From Streptomyces sp. NBC_01198 (GTDB lineage: Bacteria; Actinomycetota; Actinomycetes; Streptomycetales; Streptomycetaceae), in NCBI RefSeq assembly GCF_036010485.1, contig NZ_CP108568.1, positions 4,533,001-4,597,000 of the forward strand: a stretch of DNA of 64,000 bases, read 5' to 3'. Of this stretch, positions 30,851 through 39,705 are shown piece after piece. The notes under the pieces are model-generated. The model ran no database searches. It was not told the origin of the DNA and was given only the letters and a program-made list of their open reading frames with translations. Numbering within the stretch: position 1 is the stretch's first letter; the number at the start of each line of letters is the position of its first letter. Made by a program: the position numbers and the translations under genes.

Positions 30851-33379
30851 ATGGCCGTGAAACGGTCCGACGACATCTACCCGCAGATCGGCAACGCCCT
30901 CTGGGCCGAACGACTCGCGGACGCGATCGAGAACACTTGCGCGGATCACGAGGTCGTGCCGCCGCCGCGGCAGGCGATCCTTGAGGGTCTGGCCGCCGGG
31001 CTTCCCGACACAGAGATCAAGGCCCTGATCGCCACCCAGCGTGGCAGGAAGGTCCTCAAGCCCAACGCCTACCGGATCGTGCAGGCCGGAGACGAGCAGG
31101 TGCTCCTGCTGACCTGCGATGTCCACGGCGCCGCGGTGGTCCCGTGGGACCTCAACGACCGCACCGCCGTCTGCTGGTCTTCGCCCGCCCCAGAGGCCAG
31201 CAACCGAGTCAAGGGCCTCGTCGCCGCCGAGCTGGCGCTCCAGGAGGCGACGAAGAGCACGAAGTCCGCCGAGAAGGAGCGGGATGCTCTGCGCCGGGCG
31301 CCGGGGGACGATACGTACGCGGCGCAGGCGCTGGCTGCGGCCACGCAGAAGTATCAGGACGCCGTACGCCGCATGCACGAGGTCGAGGCCGAGAAGCACG
31401 CGTTGCTCGCCGCGCTGGGCCACCGACGGCCGCGCCCGGTGGTCCGCGCCACCCAGGAGGACGGGCAGCCGAAGGCGGCGCTCACCCTCGCCGAGCAGCC
31501 GTACGCGGTCGCCGTGCACATGCAGCGGTACGCTGCCGACAACCTTCAGCGTGCCGGGAAAACCCGCGGATACGACTTGGCCGAGTCCCTCGCGGACACG
31601 GGTCAGCTGTCCAAGGGCATGAGTGTCCTGCAGCAGTGGCAGATCGCCCACTCCGACGGCACGGTGTCGAAGCTGTGGCGGCTGGCCGCCGTGACCGGGA
31701 ACAACCGCGCTCTGGCCCGTCTTGACGTCTTCCGGGTGCGTCCGGAGCACCTGGTTACGGGGATGCCACAGTCCCTTGTGCCCATGCCGAAGGACAAGAA
31801 GGACGGCCCCGAGCCGCTGCTGCTGAGTCTGCGAGAGGTCCTGAACCGGCTCTCCGCCCGGCTCAACCGGGACGGTGCGAAGCCGGAGACGGAGGCGACT
31901 GACCCGTCGCGGAGGGCGGCGAAGATCGCCACGGTGTCCGCGGAGATCGTGATCGGCTGCACCAAGCCCGAAGCTCTGGAACACGTTCTGCGAGCCCTGA
32001 ACGTCAACGACCACCTGCGCGGCATCCAGCCTTACGACGAGGACGCGCGCCTGATCGCCCTGTTCGCGACGCTCGTCGACGCCTATGCCAGGGAGTCCCT
32101 CCTCGCGGACGCGCTTGCCGAGGCGTTCCCTGACGCGCGCGCCGCGGACCTCCTCGATCTGGCGGGGGTGCGTGACGCGCTGACGGTCAACGGGCCGCTC
32201 GACCCGCTGGAACCGCTCGTGCCTGCAGGCGCCGACGTCTCCCCGGTCGTGCTGCGGGACGTCGCGGTACGCGCCATCACCGCGCTGGTGTTTCCCGGAA
32301 TCCCGGCCGAGGCCCCGGAGAAGGCGAACGTGCGCACCGTTCGAGACACAGGACGGTTCTGGCCGGTCGTCAGGGGGACGCTGCAGGAACCGGCGTGGAG
32401 CCAGATCCGAGCAAAGACGGCCGAGGGACGCACGCGTTTGTGGTCCGCCGCCGTCGCGCAGCTGTTCGTACACCGGGGCAACATCCTCTCCGCCCTCGGT
32501 CTCTTCGGCACCACTGAGACCAAGGAAGGCGCCGGACAGGATCCGAGGCCGCTCACGGAGCTGCTCCTCGGGGCGGAGGCCGGTGACGCGGCCGCCTGGG
32601 CCTCCCTGGTCCAGCGGATGGCGCCAGTGCTGATGCACGCCCCGCAGCCGTTCATCACCCCCGGCCAGGGCAGCGAGGCGGGAGCCGGGCGCAAGGGCGT
32701 GCGCCGCACCCCCAAGAGCGCCCTCGCCGCCCTGACGCTGGCATATACGGTAGGTGCACCGGGTGTTAGCCGGGCACTTCTCCTGGCGTTCGCGAAGGCC
32801 GTGCTGGAGCACCCTGACGCGCTGCGGCCGCCCGAGGCCGACGACGACACGCCCCTGGTCTGCTACGGCGAGCAGCACTGGGCCGAGTCGGAGCGGACGA
32901 CGATCACTGCGGGGATGGTGATCGCTCCGGACAGCGAGGGCCGATCCACCCGCTACGTTGCTGACAAGGCGTGGTTCGACGAGCTCTTCCCCGTCGACCT
33001 TTGCACCCCGGTACCGGCCACGTCCGGAGGCCCCGCCAATGCACCTGCCGGCGCGGGGAACACGGCGGGCGCCGGCGCTCCGACCACCGCGAATGGCGAG
33101 GCGGCTGCCGACCCACGCGACCAACTGGCCAAGCTGCGCCGGGAGCTGCCAGCGAGGGTCGAACTCGTCGAGGGGAGCTACCAGAAAGCGGTGGACGCCG
33201 CTCACACCCTAATGATGGATTTCGAAGAGGCGCACCGCCTGCGCATCCAGCTCGGAGAAGAACCCCTCCCGGCGCAGCAGCGGATCGAGTGGATGGAGAA
33301 GTTGTCGAAGGCACGGGCCGCCGCACAGGCCAGTGTGACGACGCTCGAACAGGTGGAAGCGCTGATTCTGAAGGTCTGA
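30851..33379 (+). CDS. Large cargo protein, unknown function, ParB/DndB-like core
   Basis: An 842-aa protein I cannot place in a named family. Coiled-coil-prone stretches lie at about residues 120-190 and at the C-terminus (about 755-840). Between them, residues ~235-310 (YDLAESLADTGQLSKGMSVL, then GNNRALARLDVF at 283-294) resemble the ParB/Srx or DndB/DGQHR fold, in which a GNxR motif binds nucleotide. This is inference. The rest is helical. The ATG at 30851 follows GGAAGGA at 30835-30841. It sits between integrase and attachment site, the usual slot for defence or fitness cargo. A strong terminator hairpin follows. Confidence 0.6.
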   Translation: MAVKRSDDIYPQIGNALWAERLADAIENTCADHEVVPPPRQAILEGLAAGLPDTEIKALIATQRGRKVLKPNAYRIVQAGDEQVLLLTCDVHGAAVVPWDLNDRTAVCWSSPAPEASNRVKGLVAAELALQEATKSTKSAEKERDALRRAPGDDTYAAQALAAATQKYQDAVRRMHEVEAEKHALLAALGHRRPRPVVRATQEDGQPKAALTLAEQPYAVAVHMQRYAADNLQRAGKTRGYDLAESLADTGQLSKGMSVLQQWQIAHSDGTVSKLWRLAAVTGNNRALARLDVFRVRPEHLVTGMPQSLVPMPKDKKDGPEPLLLSLREVLNRLSARLNRDGAKPETEATDPSRRAAKIATVSAEIVIGCTKPEALEHVLRALNVNDHLRGIQPYDEDARLIALFATLVDAYARESLLADALAEAFPDARAADLLDLAGVRDALTVNGPLDPLEPLVPAGADVSPVVLRDVAVRAITALVFPGIPAEAPEKANVRTVRDTGRFWPVVRGTLQEPAWSQIRAKTAEGRTRLWSAAVAQLFVHRGNILSALGLFGTTETKEGAGQDPRPLTELLLGAEAGDAAAWASLVQRMAPVLMHAPQPFITPGQGSEAGAGRKGVRRTPKSALAALTLAYTVGAPGVSRALLLAFAKAVLEHPDALRPPEADDDTPLVCYGEQHWAESERTTITAGMVIAPDSEGRSTRYVADKAWFDELFPVDLCTPVPATSGGPANAPAGAGNTAGAGAPTTANGEAAADPRDQLAKLRRELPARVELVEGSYQKAVDAAHTLMMDFEEAHRLRIQLGEEPLPAQQRIEWMEKLSKARAAAQASVTTLEQVEALILKV

Positions 33380-33800
33380 CCGGTCAGATCGGTTATGGGT
33401 GGGCCCTCGGCACGGTTGAGGGCCCACCCTCCTCGTTGCTGCCCGGCGCACTCTGCCCGCCCGTGACAGCCTCTCGGTCGGGGGCGATGGCTCGATCCGT
33501 TGGGTGTGCGCGCCATGGCGGAGTACCGCCATACCGGACACGCTTGGCCCTACCAGCAGTAGCCCATCAAGGGTTGTCAGTATGGCGCGTTTGCCGTCCA
33601 GGCTCGGTGCGCTGCGCCTTCCAGATCGCGAAGAACCGCCGACACAAGAGCGAGATCGGCCCCACTTAACGTGGGCTGGCGCCAGACGATCTCGCCTTCC
33701 GCGCTGGACTTGATGCCGTTACGACTGAGGCGGGGCAGACACGCAGCCTCGACGGTCATCGGTGCTCCGTGGCTGCTGCCGTTGGTCTGGCACTACGGCT
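33380..33800. other. Gene-free gap between the two cargo genes
   Basis: A 421-bp interval between convergent genes. It contains the terminator hairpin at 33397-33429 and nothing else I can support. Short open frames here lack ribosome binding sites. Confidence 0.5.
33397..33429 (+). terminator. Terminator hairpin after the 842-aa cargo gene
   Basis: A 12-bp perfect stem GGGTGGGCCCTC/GAGGGCCCACCC with a nine-base loop, 17 bases after the stop codon and followed by a T/C-rich stretch. Confidence 0.7.
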
Positions 33801-34502
33801 CTACCGTGGGGCTTGGTGGGCGGGGTCGGTGACGACGGCGAGATAGCGGAATTCGCCCCCGAGTCCGTCTTGCAGTGAGTAGGGCTGCCAGTGGAGCGTG
33901 TAGGAGCCGCTTAGGTTTCGCGTGTTGTCTGGGTAGTCGCCGCCGGCCCAGAGCAGTTCGTTCGGGAGGGTGCGGCCCTCGTGGAGGCGGAAGTCGCGGT
34001 CGCGGCTGCTCCTCTGCTTCGGCGGTGTCCACAGGCCAACTGCGTTGGTGATGAGGAGGGCCAGGCCGTTCTGGTCGGGGCGGTTGCCGAAGCGCTCCAG
34101 GCGGGCGATGTCGGAGACGAAGCCCAAGCGGGCCAGGTCGGTGGCGGCGTGGGACTTCAGCGCGTACTCCTCCGGGGGTTGCCCGGCCGTTCCGGTCCAC
34201 TGCGTTGTGAAGTACTTGAACTCGATGGCCGTACGGCCCAAGGGGCCGATGCAAAGCAGGTCGAGGTATTCGGCGCCGACGGCATCCCGGGCGTTCTGGC
34301 GGACCTCCAGCCTGGACTGGATCTTGGGCGCCAGCTCCCAGAGCACGCGCGCGAAGCTGTGCTGGAGGTCCCGCTCGGAGTGGAAGACCGGGCGGTCCTG
34401 CTGAAGCCGGGCCATGACCTCCGGCAGGGAGACTTCGCCGGCGATGAGAGGTCCGGATGTCGTCACGGCCCCCAAGCCCCGTTCCGCTGATCTTTCCTGC
34501 AT
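33801..34502 (-). CDS. Predicted PD-(D/E)xK nuclease next to the attachment site
   Basis: A 233-aa protein of unknown family. ERDLQHSFARVLWELAP followed by GAEYLDLLCIGPLG (D81) and TAIEFKYF (E94-x-K96) gives the E...D...ExK layout of restriction-type nucleases. That is a structural inference. I chose the ATG at 34502 (MQERSAERG), preceded by GGGGGA on the minus strand, over an ATG at 34637 that would extend into the tRNA-proximal region. It is the last gene of the element before the tRNA-Pro. Confidence 0.55.
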   Translation of the reverse strand: MQERSAERGLGAVTTSGPLIAGEVSLPEVMARLQQDRPVFHSERDLQHSFARVLWELAPKIQSRLEVRQNARDAVGAEYLDLLCIGPLGRTAIEFKYFTTQWTGTAGQPPEEYALKSHAATDLARLGFVSDIARLERFGNRPDQNGLALLITNAVGLWTPPKQRSSRDRDFRLHEGRTLPNELLWAGGDYPDNTRNLSGSYTLHWQPYSLQDGLGGEFRYLAVVTDPAHQAPR

Positions 34503-34655
34503 GTGGCATCCCCCCGGGTCGGCAATCCGTGGAGGCGACCGTAGCGCCGTCGTGAGGGCCGTCTCAGGCGTTCCGCCGAGCCGGGCCTCTCCCGCCGGGG
34601 AGCCGCATGTTGAGGTTGGCTCCCAAATGGCTCCCAAGACGCCCCCGGGAACGAC

Positions 34656-34691
34656 TCAGGGCCCCGATCCTCGGAAGGATCGGGGCCCTGA
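34656..34691. terminator. Terminator hairpin downstream of tRNA-Pro
   Basis: A 16-bp perfect stem (TCAGGGCCCCGATCCT/AGGATCGGGGCCCTGA) with loop CGGA, 15 bases beyond the 3' end of the minus-strand tRNA. It would end the tRNA transcript. If the element is inserted at the tRNA 3' end, this hairpin lies on the element side. Confidence 0.75.
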
Positions 34692-34706
34692 CCTGCTGCT
34701 ATACCG

Positions 34707-34780
<74 letters not shown>

Positions 34781-34797
34781 GTGCAACGGGGTTTACT

Positions 34798-35760
34798 TTA
34801 GCGGACCTGGGGCTGGGAGCGAAATCCGGTTTTGGCGGGGGTCAGGGTCAGGAGGGTGGCCTCGGGGGGGCAGGCGAAGCGGAGGGGGGTGTAGCGGTTG
34901 GTGCCGCAGCCTGCGGAGACGTGGAGGTAGGAGGTGGAGCCGGTGGCGGTGTGGGTGGAGAGGCCCTTCACGCGGTCGGTGTCGAGGTCGCAGTTGGTGA
35001 CCAGGGCGCCGTAGAAGGGGATGCAGAGCTGGCCGCCGTGGGTGTGGCCGGCCAGGATCAGGGGGTAGCGGTCGGCCGTGAAGGCGTCGAGAACGCGCAG
35101 GTAGGGGGCGTGGACGAGGGCCAGGTTGAAGTCGGAGTCCGGGTCGGGGCCGCCGGCTACCGCTGAGTAGCGGTCGCGCTTGATGTGCGGGTCGTCCAGG
35201 CCGGTCAGGCCCAGGATCGGACCGTGGTCGAGCTTGACCTGGCCGCGGGTGTTGCTCAGGCCGACCCAGCCGGCCGCGTCGAAGGCGTCGCGCAGGTCGC
35301 CCCAGGGGTTGCGGATGATGCCGTGGCCGCCGCCGCTCTTGCCGTTCAGGCCGTGCTGGCCGCGGGCCTTCTCGACCAGGTAGCGGCCCGGGTTGCGGAA
35401 TTTCGGGCCGTAGTAGTCGTTCGACCCGAAGACGTACGTGCCCGGGAACCGCAGCAACGGGCCCAGGGCGTCGAGGACTTCGGGGACCGCCGTGGGGTCG
35501 GACAGGTTGTCGCCGGTGTTCACCACCAGGTCCGGGCGCAGGCCGGCCAGCGACTGCAGCCAGCGGCGCTTCTTGTGCTGGCCCGAGACCATGTGGATGT
35601 CGGACAGCTGGAGGATACGGATCGGCCGCATCCCGGGCGGCAGCACCGGGACGTCCACCCGGCGCAGCCGGTACGACCTCGCCTCGAAACCGGCCGCATA
35701 GGCCAGGCAGGCCGCGCCTGCCGCCGTCACTCCGAGGGGTACTCCGTATCGCGCGCGCAT
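34798..35760 (-). CDS. Membrane-anchored metallophosphoesterase
   Basis: A 320-aa calcineurin-like phosphoesterase. One N-terminal hydrophobic segment ([18 protein letters not shown]) acts as signal anchor. The metal-binding motifs are LSDIHM (DxH), NTGDNL (GDN), GSNDYY (in place of GNHE) and AGHTHGGQ (GHxH). The second Asn/His box reads GSND rather than GNHE, as in some actinobacterial homologues. It lies just beyond the tRNA-Pro on the conserved side and is divergent from the YqeY-like gene. Confidence 0.88.
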   Translation of the reverse strand: MRARYGVPLGVTAAGAACLAYAAGFEARSYRLRRVDVPVLPPGMRPIRILQLSDIHMVSGQHKKRRWLQSLAGLRPDLVVNTGDNLSDPTAVPEVLDALGPLLRFPGTYVFGSNDYYGPKFRNPGRYLVEKARGQHGLNGKSGGGHGIIRNPWGDLRDAFDAAGWVGLSNTRGQVKLDHGPILGLTGLDDPHIKRDRYSAVAGGPDPDSDFNLALVHAPYLRVLDAFTADRYPLILAGHTHGGQLCIPFYGALVTNCDLDTDRVKGLSTHTATGSTSYLHVSAGCGTNRYTPLRFACPPEATLLTLTPAKTGFRSQPQVR

Positions 35761-35910
35761 GCCCCCATCGTGTCAGAGTCCGGGACGCCGCAGGTACGGG
35801 CGACGGGGGCGGGATACGGGGCGGCCGGGTCGGACGGGCCGGGAGGGGTGAGAGGGGAACGGGCGGGGTTAATGCGGGGCGGCCGGTCGCGGTGGTGCGA
35901 AAATCGGGGT

Positions 35911-36369
35911 ATGACCACGACGCTCAAGCAGCGACTTCAGGACGACCTCACCACGGCGATCAAGGGCCGTGACGAACTGCGCTCCGCCACGCTCCGGCTC
36001 ACGCTGACCGCCATCACCAAGGAGGAGGTCGCCGGCACCACCGCCCGGCAGCTCTCCGACGACGAGGTGCTGACGGTGATCACCCGGGAGGCGAAGAAGC
36101 GGCGCGAGGCGGCCGAGGCGTTCGAGCAGGGCGGCCGGGCCGAGTCGGCGCAGCGGGAGCGGGCCGAGGGCGAGGTGCTGGCCGGGTATCTGCCGCAGCA
36201 GCTCACCGACGAGGAGATCGCCGCGATCGTACGGGAGGCCGTGGCCGAGTCCGGCGCCACCGGGCCGAAGAACATGGGCGCCGTCATGAAGCTGGTCAAC
36301 CCCAAGGTCGCCAAGCGCGCCGAGGGCGGCCGGGTCGCCGCCGAGGTCAAGCGCCAGCTCGCGGGCTGA
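35911..36369 (+). CDS. GatB/YqeY-domain protein
   Basis: A 152-aa YqeY family protein, helical, with the conserved C-terminal GPKNMGAVMKLVNPK...GGRVAAEVK region (seen in two parts). The domain is the tRNA-binding tail of GatB; the stand-alone form has no firmly known role. The ATG at 35911 has only a weak upstream purine stretch (GGGGT), with a GATAAT-free promoter region before it. Confidence 0.9.
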   Translation: MTTTLKQRLQDDLTTAIKGRDELRSATLRLTLTAITKEEVAGTTARQLSDDEVLTVITREAKKRREAAEAFEQGGRAESAQRERAEGEVLAGYLPQQLTDEEIAAIVREAVAESGATGPKNMGAVMKLVNPKVAKRAEGGRVAAEVKRQLAG

Positions 36370-36542
36370 AGCCTGGGGGCTGGGGGCCGGGAGCCTGGGG
36401 CCTGAGCCCTGTGGCCTGACGCCTGTACCCGCGCGCCTGCCCGCGCCTGCCCGAACGCGCCGCTCCCGGCCGAACCCGCGGGTACGCCCGCTGCCCGGCC
36501 GAACCGCGGCCACGCCCGCCCCCCGCCCGTCCAACGCACAAC

Positions 36543-36576
36543 GTAAGGGGCGCCCTCCCAAGAGGGCGCCCCTTAC
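36543..36576. terminator. Bidirectional terminator between yqeY-like and PBP genes
   Basis: A perfect 15-bp stem GTAAGGGGCGCCCTC/GAGGGCGCCCCTTAC with a four-base loop, located between two convergent genes. The 170 bp before it (36370-36540) is a low-complexity run of CCTG/GGGG words without a gene. Confidence 0.85.
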
Positions 36577-36612
36577 CTGCTCAGCCTGCTCAGCAGCCGC
36601 CTACCGCCGGCC

Positions 36613-38988
36613 TCACGGCCCGCCGCCGCTGCTCCCGCCGGAGCGGCCGTTGCCGCCGGCCGTGGCTCCTCCGGCGGCTCCGCCGCCTGCGGCGCCCGCC
36701 GTGCCGCCGCCGCCCGTGGTCTGGCCGGGCGGGAAGCCCGGGAGGCTCGGCTGGCCGCCGGTGGTGGCGCCGATTGTCGTGGTGCCGCCGGGGCCGTGGC
36801 CCTTGCCGTCGCCGTTCCCGTCGCCGTTGCCGTCACCGGGGGGCTGGGTGGGGTCACCGGGGTCGCCCGGCTTGTTCTTCGATGGCGAGTCGGGCAGCGG
36901 CACGGTGATGAAGTGCTCGTTCGGCGTGCCCTTCAGCGCGCCGAGGATCGCGTCGCGCCAGATCGGCGCCGGGCCGGTCGCACCCTCGACCTTGGCGTAC
37001 GACTTCGGGCCGATCTTGACCGGGTCGCTGTTGCCGTTGATCTTGGGGTGGGCGTCGTCCATCGCCAGGCGCATGCCCTTGATGCCCTGGCCGAAGGGGT
37101 CGCCCAGCCAGACCGCGGAGGCCAGCGAGGGGGTGTAGCCGGCGAACCAGGCGTCCTTGCGGTCGTCGGTCGTACCGGTCTTGCCCGCCGTGTCGCGGCC
37201 GGGGAGGTCGGCCGCCTTGCCGGTGCCGTCGTCGACGACGCCCTTGAGCATGCTGTTCAGCGTGTCCGCGGTGTTCTGCGACATGGCCCTGCTGCACAGG
37301 CTCTTCGGCACGGTCATCTTCTTGCCGTTCGGGCCGGTGGCCGACTCGATGGCGATGGGCGTGCAGTAGACGCCGCGGTTGGCGAAGGCCGCGTAGGCGG
37401 CGGCGACGGTGAGGGGCGACACCTCGTTGACACCGAGGGTGAGCGCGGCGCTCTGCTCAAGGGGCCGGCCGTCGGCCCGGGCGAAGCCGAGCTTGGCGGC
37501 CATGTTCACGATCGGGCAGAGGCCGACGTCCGCCTCAAGCGCGACGAAATAGGTGTTGATCGAGTGTTTGAGCGCGTCCGGCATGGCAAAGGGGCCGACC
37601 TCGCTCGGCATCTCGTTCTGCGTGCCGACGTCCTTGTAGTGGAGCGTCTGTCCGGCGCAGTTCTTGACGTCGGGGTAGGTGTCCAGCTTGTACGGCGACG
37701 GGTAGGACTGGTCGGGCTTGAACCCCGCCTCCAGGGCCGCGGCCGCCGTGATCGGCTTGAAGGTCGAGCCGTTCTGGAAGCCGCCGCTGTTGCCCATGTT
37801 CTTGTCGACCGACAGGTTGAGCTGGGTCTGGTTCTTGCCGAAGCCGTACGGCTTGCTCTGGCCCATGGCGATGATCTTGCCGGTGCCTGGCTGCACCATG
37901 GTGTCGGCGGCGACGAACTTGTCCGTCTTGTACACGTGCTTGCCGAGGCCCTTGAGCAGCGACGCCTGCGCCTTGGGGTCGAGCGTGGTCCTGATCGTCA
38001 GACCGCCGATGTCCCAGGCCTGCTGCCGGGCGGTCTTGGTCTTGCCGAAGGCCGCGTTCTGCAGGAACGTCTCGCGCACGTAGTCGCAGAAGAAGCCGGC
38101 GCCGTTCACGGCGGTGATGCACCCGTTCTTCGGCGAGCTGACCTTGAGGCCGAGCGGGGCCTTCTCGGCGGCCGCCGCCTGCGCCGGGGTGATGTCCTTG
38201 AGCTGGGCCATCCGGGCGAGCACCGTGTTGCGCCGGTCGGTGGCGGCCTTCACGTCGTTGATCGGGTCGTAGCGGCTCGGCGACTGCACCAGGCCGGCCA
38301 GCAGCGCGGCCTGGGTCAGGGTGAGGTTCTTCGAGGTGGTGCTGAAATAGCGCTGCGCGGCGGCCTCGACGCCGTAGGCCTGCTCGCCGAAGAAGGTGAT
38401 GTTGAGGTAGTTCTCCAGGATCTTCTTCTTGCCGAGTTCCTTCTCGACCTGGATCGCGTACTTCATCTCCTTGATCTTGCGGCCGACGGTCTGCTGGGTG
38501 GCCTGGGCGACCTTGGTGGCGTCGTCGCCCGCCTCCTCCACGAAGACGTTCTTGACGTACTGCTGGGTCAGCGTGGACGCGCCCTGGGTGCCGCCGTCGG
38601 AGGCGTTGTTGCTGAGCGCGCGCAGGATGCCCTTGACGTCGAGGGCGCCGTGCTCGTAGTAACGCGAGTCCTCGATGTCCACCAGGGCGTTGAGGATGTT
38701 CGGGCTCATGGCCGTGATCGGGACCACGGTGCGGTCGCGCGAGTAGACGGTGGCGATCAGCCCGCCCTTGGAGTCCAGGATCTTGGACGCCTGGCTGAGG
38801 GGCGGAGCCTTCAGCTCTCCCGGTAGGTCGTCGAAGCCTGCCGCCGTACCTTTCGCGGACAGGCCGAGTGCACCGGCGGCCGGCAGGGCTATTCCTGCCA
38901 GGACCGCGCCGGCCAGGACGCTGACGCCGAGGAACTTGGCGGCCTGCTGGGCCGTCGTGAGCCCCCCGCCCGAACGCTTGTGAGCCAT
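36613..38988 (-). CDS. Class A penicillin-binding protein (PBP1a-like)
   Basis: A 791-aa bifunctional peptidoglycan synthase. It has a short cytoplasmic start, one transmembrane segment (about 20-40), a GT51 glycosyltransferase domain (EDSRYYEHGALD and GASTLTQQYVKN) and a transpeptidase domain with STFK (in NGSTFKPI), SIN (HSINTYF) and KTG (GKTGTTDD). The C-terminal ~110 residues are Gly/Pro/Thr-rich, typical of actinobacterial PBPs. It is divergent from wblA, the conserved Streptomyces arrangement. Confidence 0.93.
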   Translation of the reverse strand: MAHKRSGGGLTTAQQAAKFLGVSVLAGAVLAGIALPAAGALGLSAKGTAAGFDDLPGELKAPPLSQASKILDSKGGLIATVYSRDRTVVPITAMSPNILNALVDIEDSRYYEHGALDVKGILRALSNNASDGGTQGASTLTQQYVKNVFVEEAGDDATKVAQATQQTVGRKIKEMKYAIQVEKELGKKKILENYLNITFFGEQAYGVEAAAQRYFSTTSKNLTLTQAALLAGLVQSPSRYDPINDVKAATDRRNTVLARMAQLKDITPAQAAAAEKAPLGLKVSSPKNGCITAVNGAGFFCDYVRETFLQNAAFGKTKTARQQAWDIGGLTIRTTLDPKAQASLLKGLGKHVYKTDKFVAADTMVQPGTGKIIAMGQSKPYGFGKNQTQLNLSVDKNMGNSGGFQNGSTFKPITAAAALEAGFKPDQSYPSPYKLDTYPDVKNCAGQTLHYKDVGTQNEMPSEVGPFAMPDALKHSINTYFVALEADVGLCPIVNMAAKLGFARADGRPLEQSAALTLGVNEVSPLTVAAAYAAFANRGVYCTPIAIESATGPNGKKMTVPKSLCSRAMSQNTADTLNSMLKGVVDDGTGKAADLPGRDTAGKTGTTDDRKDAWFAGYTPSLASAVWLGDPFGQGIKGMRLAMDDAHPKINGNSDPVKIGPKSYAKVEGATGPAPIWRDAILGALKGTPNEHFITVPLPDSPSKNKPGDPGDPTQPPGDGNGDGNGDGKGHGPGGTTTIGATTGGQPSLPGFPPGQTTGGGGTAGAAGGGAAGGATAGGNGRSGGSSGGGP

Positions 38989-39372
38989 GGAGGCAGCCTA
39001 CGTGGCGATTCCCCGGACGTACGCCCAGGTGTTCGCCTAGTGTGTAACAGACAGGATGCGAACGTCGGCGCATCACTGTCCCCCGTCGTCACTCGTGTGA
39101 GTGATGAGAAGTGCCCGAAATTCGGTATATGCCGGAGGACTTGGTCCATTCGGCGGGTGATACCTCACTGGATCACCCCATAGTTCCCATATGACCTGCG
39201 GTCACTCCGTTGGGTGATCTGCTGGGCACGCATAGTCCATTCGGGCCATGCAAGATTGGGCCTGAAAGGGCTGTTGCGTCGCGCCTACCTTCCGTAACGT
39301 CCCAACTGGCACCGGTGAATATGCCGGTTGCCGCCGTGGGGGAGCCTCGATTCGGGAGAGGACGGCGCCAGC
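38989..39372. promoter_or_regulatory. Divergent promoter region between PBP gene and wblA
   Basis: A 384-bp, comparatively AT-rich region without a gene. TCCATTCGG occurs twice (around 39145 and 39236). TTGCGT with TACCTT/TAACGT downstream near 39273-39299 is a candidate wblA promoter, leaving a 5' leader of about 70 bases. The length suggests several regulator sites, in keeping with wblA being tightly controlled in Streptomyces. Confidence 0.45.
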
Positions 39373-39705
39373 ATGAGCAGCTGGGTAACCGACTGGAGCA
39401 CGCAGGCCGCATGCAGGACGACGGATCCGGACGAACTGTTCGTCCAGGGTGCGGCGCAGAATCGGGCGAAGGCGGTGTGCACCGGCTGCCCGGTCCGCAC
39501 CGAGTGCCTGGCCGACGCGCTCGACAACCGGGTGGAGTTCGGGGTGTGGGGGGGCATGACCGAGCGGGAGCGCCGGGCACTGCTGCGCCGCCGCCCGATG
39601 GTGACCTCCTGGCGACGGCTGCTGGAGACCGCCCGCACCGAGTACGAGCGCAGCACCGGCCTGCTGCCCCTCGGTGACGAGGACGACTACGCCGCGGCGG
39701 GCTGA
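39373..39705 (+). CDS. wblA: WhiB-family regulator WblA
   Basis: A 110-aa iron-sulfur protein. Four cysteines (AACRTT, then VCTGCPVRTEC) bind a [4Fe-4S] cluster, followed by the GVWGGMTERERR turn and a basic C-terminal half. WblA represses antibiotic production and promotes sporulation in streptomycetes. The neighbourhood (PBP gene divergent, paired ArsA-type ATPase genes convergent) is the conserved wblA locus, which supports the name. The gene overlaps the tail of the convergent ATPase gene by 19 bases. I chose the ATG at 39373 after CGGGAGAGGA. Confidence 0.92.
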   Translation: MSSWVTDWSTQAACRTTDPDELFVQGAAQNRAKAVCTGCPVRTECLADALDNRVEFGVWGGMTERERRALLRRRPMVTSWRRLLETARTEYERSTGLLPLGDEDDYAAAG

